Source of the DNA: an uncultured Ruminococcus sp.
Lineage (GTDB): Bacteria; Bacillota; Clostridia; Oscillospirales; CAG-272
Length of the DNA stretch: 5,332 nt
Direction: 5' to 3'
NCBI GenBank assembly: GCA_905202255.1
Contig: CAJKRH010000073.1
Span: forward strand, 1 to 5,332
Positions within the stretch are counted from its first letter, which is position 1; each line of letters starts with the position of its first letter. The position numbers and the translations under genes were made by a program. The notes under the pieces were generated by a model, which ran no database searches, was not told the DNA's origin, and worked only from the letters and a program-made list of their open reading frames with translations. Shown here in pieces: positions 5,278 to 5,332 of this stretch.

Positions 5278-5332
5278 GGTGAATTATACTATCAAGTGCA
5301 ACACTATGAAAAAAATAGGAACTCATAACAAA
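5278..5332. other. Right-edge stretch, possible end of an insertion sequence or start of a gene
   Basis: No complete gene lies here. TATACT (5285-5290) looks like a -10 box but has no -35 at a suitable distance. An ATG at 5306 opens nine codons (M-K-K-I-G-T-H-N-K) to the window edge without a ribosome binding site. AAGTGCAACACT (5294-5305) reminds me of the subterminal sequence of some IS30-family elements, but this is recollection and cannot be checked from the window. Confidence 0.2.

Noticed and set aside
1..5332. CRISPR array, tRNA or rRNA genes.
   Set aside because: No regularly spaced direct repeats, cloverleaf pattern or rRNA-like sequence was seen on either strand.

Overview
The window looks like chromosomal DNA of a low-to-moderate GC Gram-positive bacterium, most likely a Clostridia-type Firmicute. 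This is inferred from strong GGAGG-type ribosome binding sites before most genes, textbook TTGACA/TATAAT spacing, intrinsic hairpin-plus-T-run terminators, and protein families best known from Bacillus and clostridia. The species cannot be told from the sequence.

Left part (about 23-3846, minus strand): one apparently complete four-gene transcription unit. It has a good sigma-A-type promoter (3818-3846) and runs through an SPFH/band-7 protein with three C-terminal zinc ribbons (2415-3755), a membrane-anchored double zinc-ribbon protein (1293-2378), a TPM-domain membrane protein with a glycine-rich tail (502-1284) and cytidine deaminase cdd (66-470). It ends at a strong terminator (23-56). The first three correspond to YdjI, YdjG and YdjH of Bacillus subtilis, where they share an operon with pspA and link PspA to the membrane during envelope stress. 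Here they occur in the order I-G-H, without pspA in view, and with the nucleotide-salvage gene cdd as the last cistron.

Right part (about 3888-5258): a divergent pair. A small XRE-type helix-turn-helix regulator (3948-4259, minus) faces a patatin-like phospholipase (4410-5258, plus). The roughly 150 bp between them are dense with signals. The phospholipase promoter is a consensus TTGACA-17-TATAAT with an extended -10. Two CATATG-centred dyads lie 22 bp apart, about two helical turns. An 8-mer, ATGTAAAG, sits exactly 4 nt after a TATAAT on both strands. The simplest reading is that the regulator represses the phospholipase and probably itself. The phospholipase gene is visibly AT-richer than the left operon, so it may have a different history.

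Right edge (5259-5332): no complete gene. It holds a weak hairpin and a short stretch that could be the start of another element or gene running out of the window.

Both halves encode membrane-lipid-facing functions (an SPFH/PspA-partner module and a lipase), but nothing in the sequence shows that they work together.
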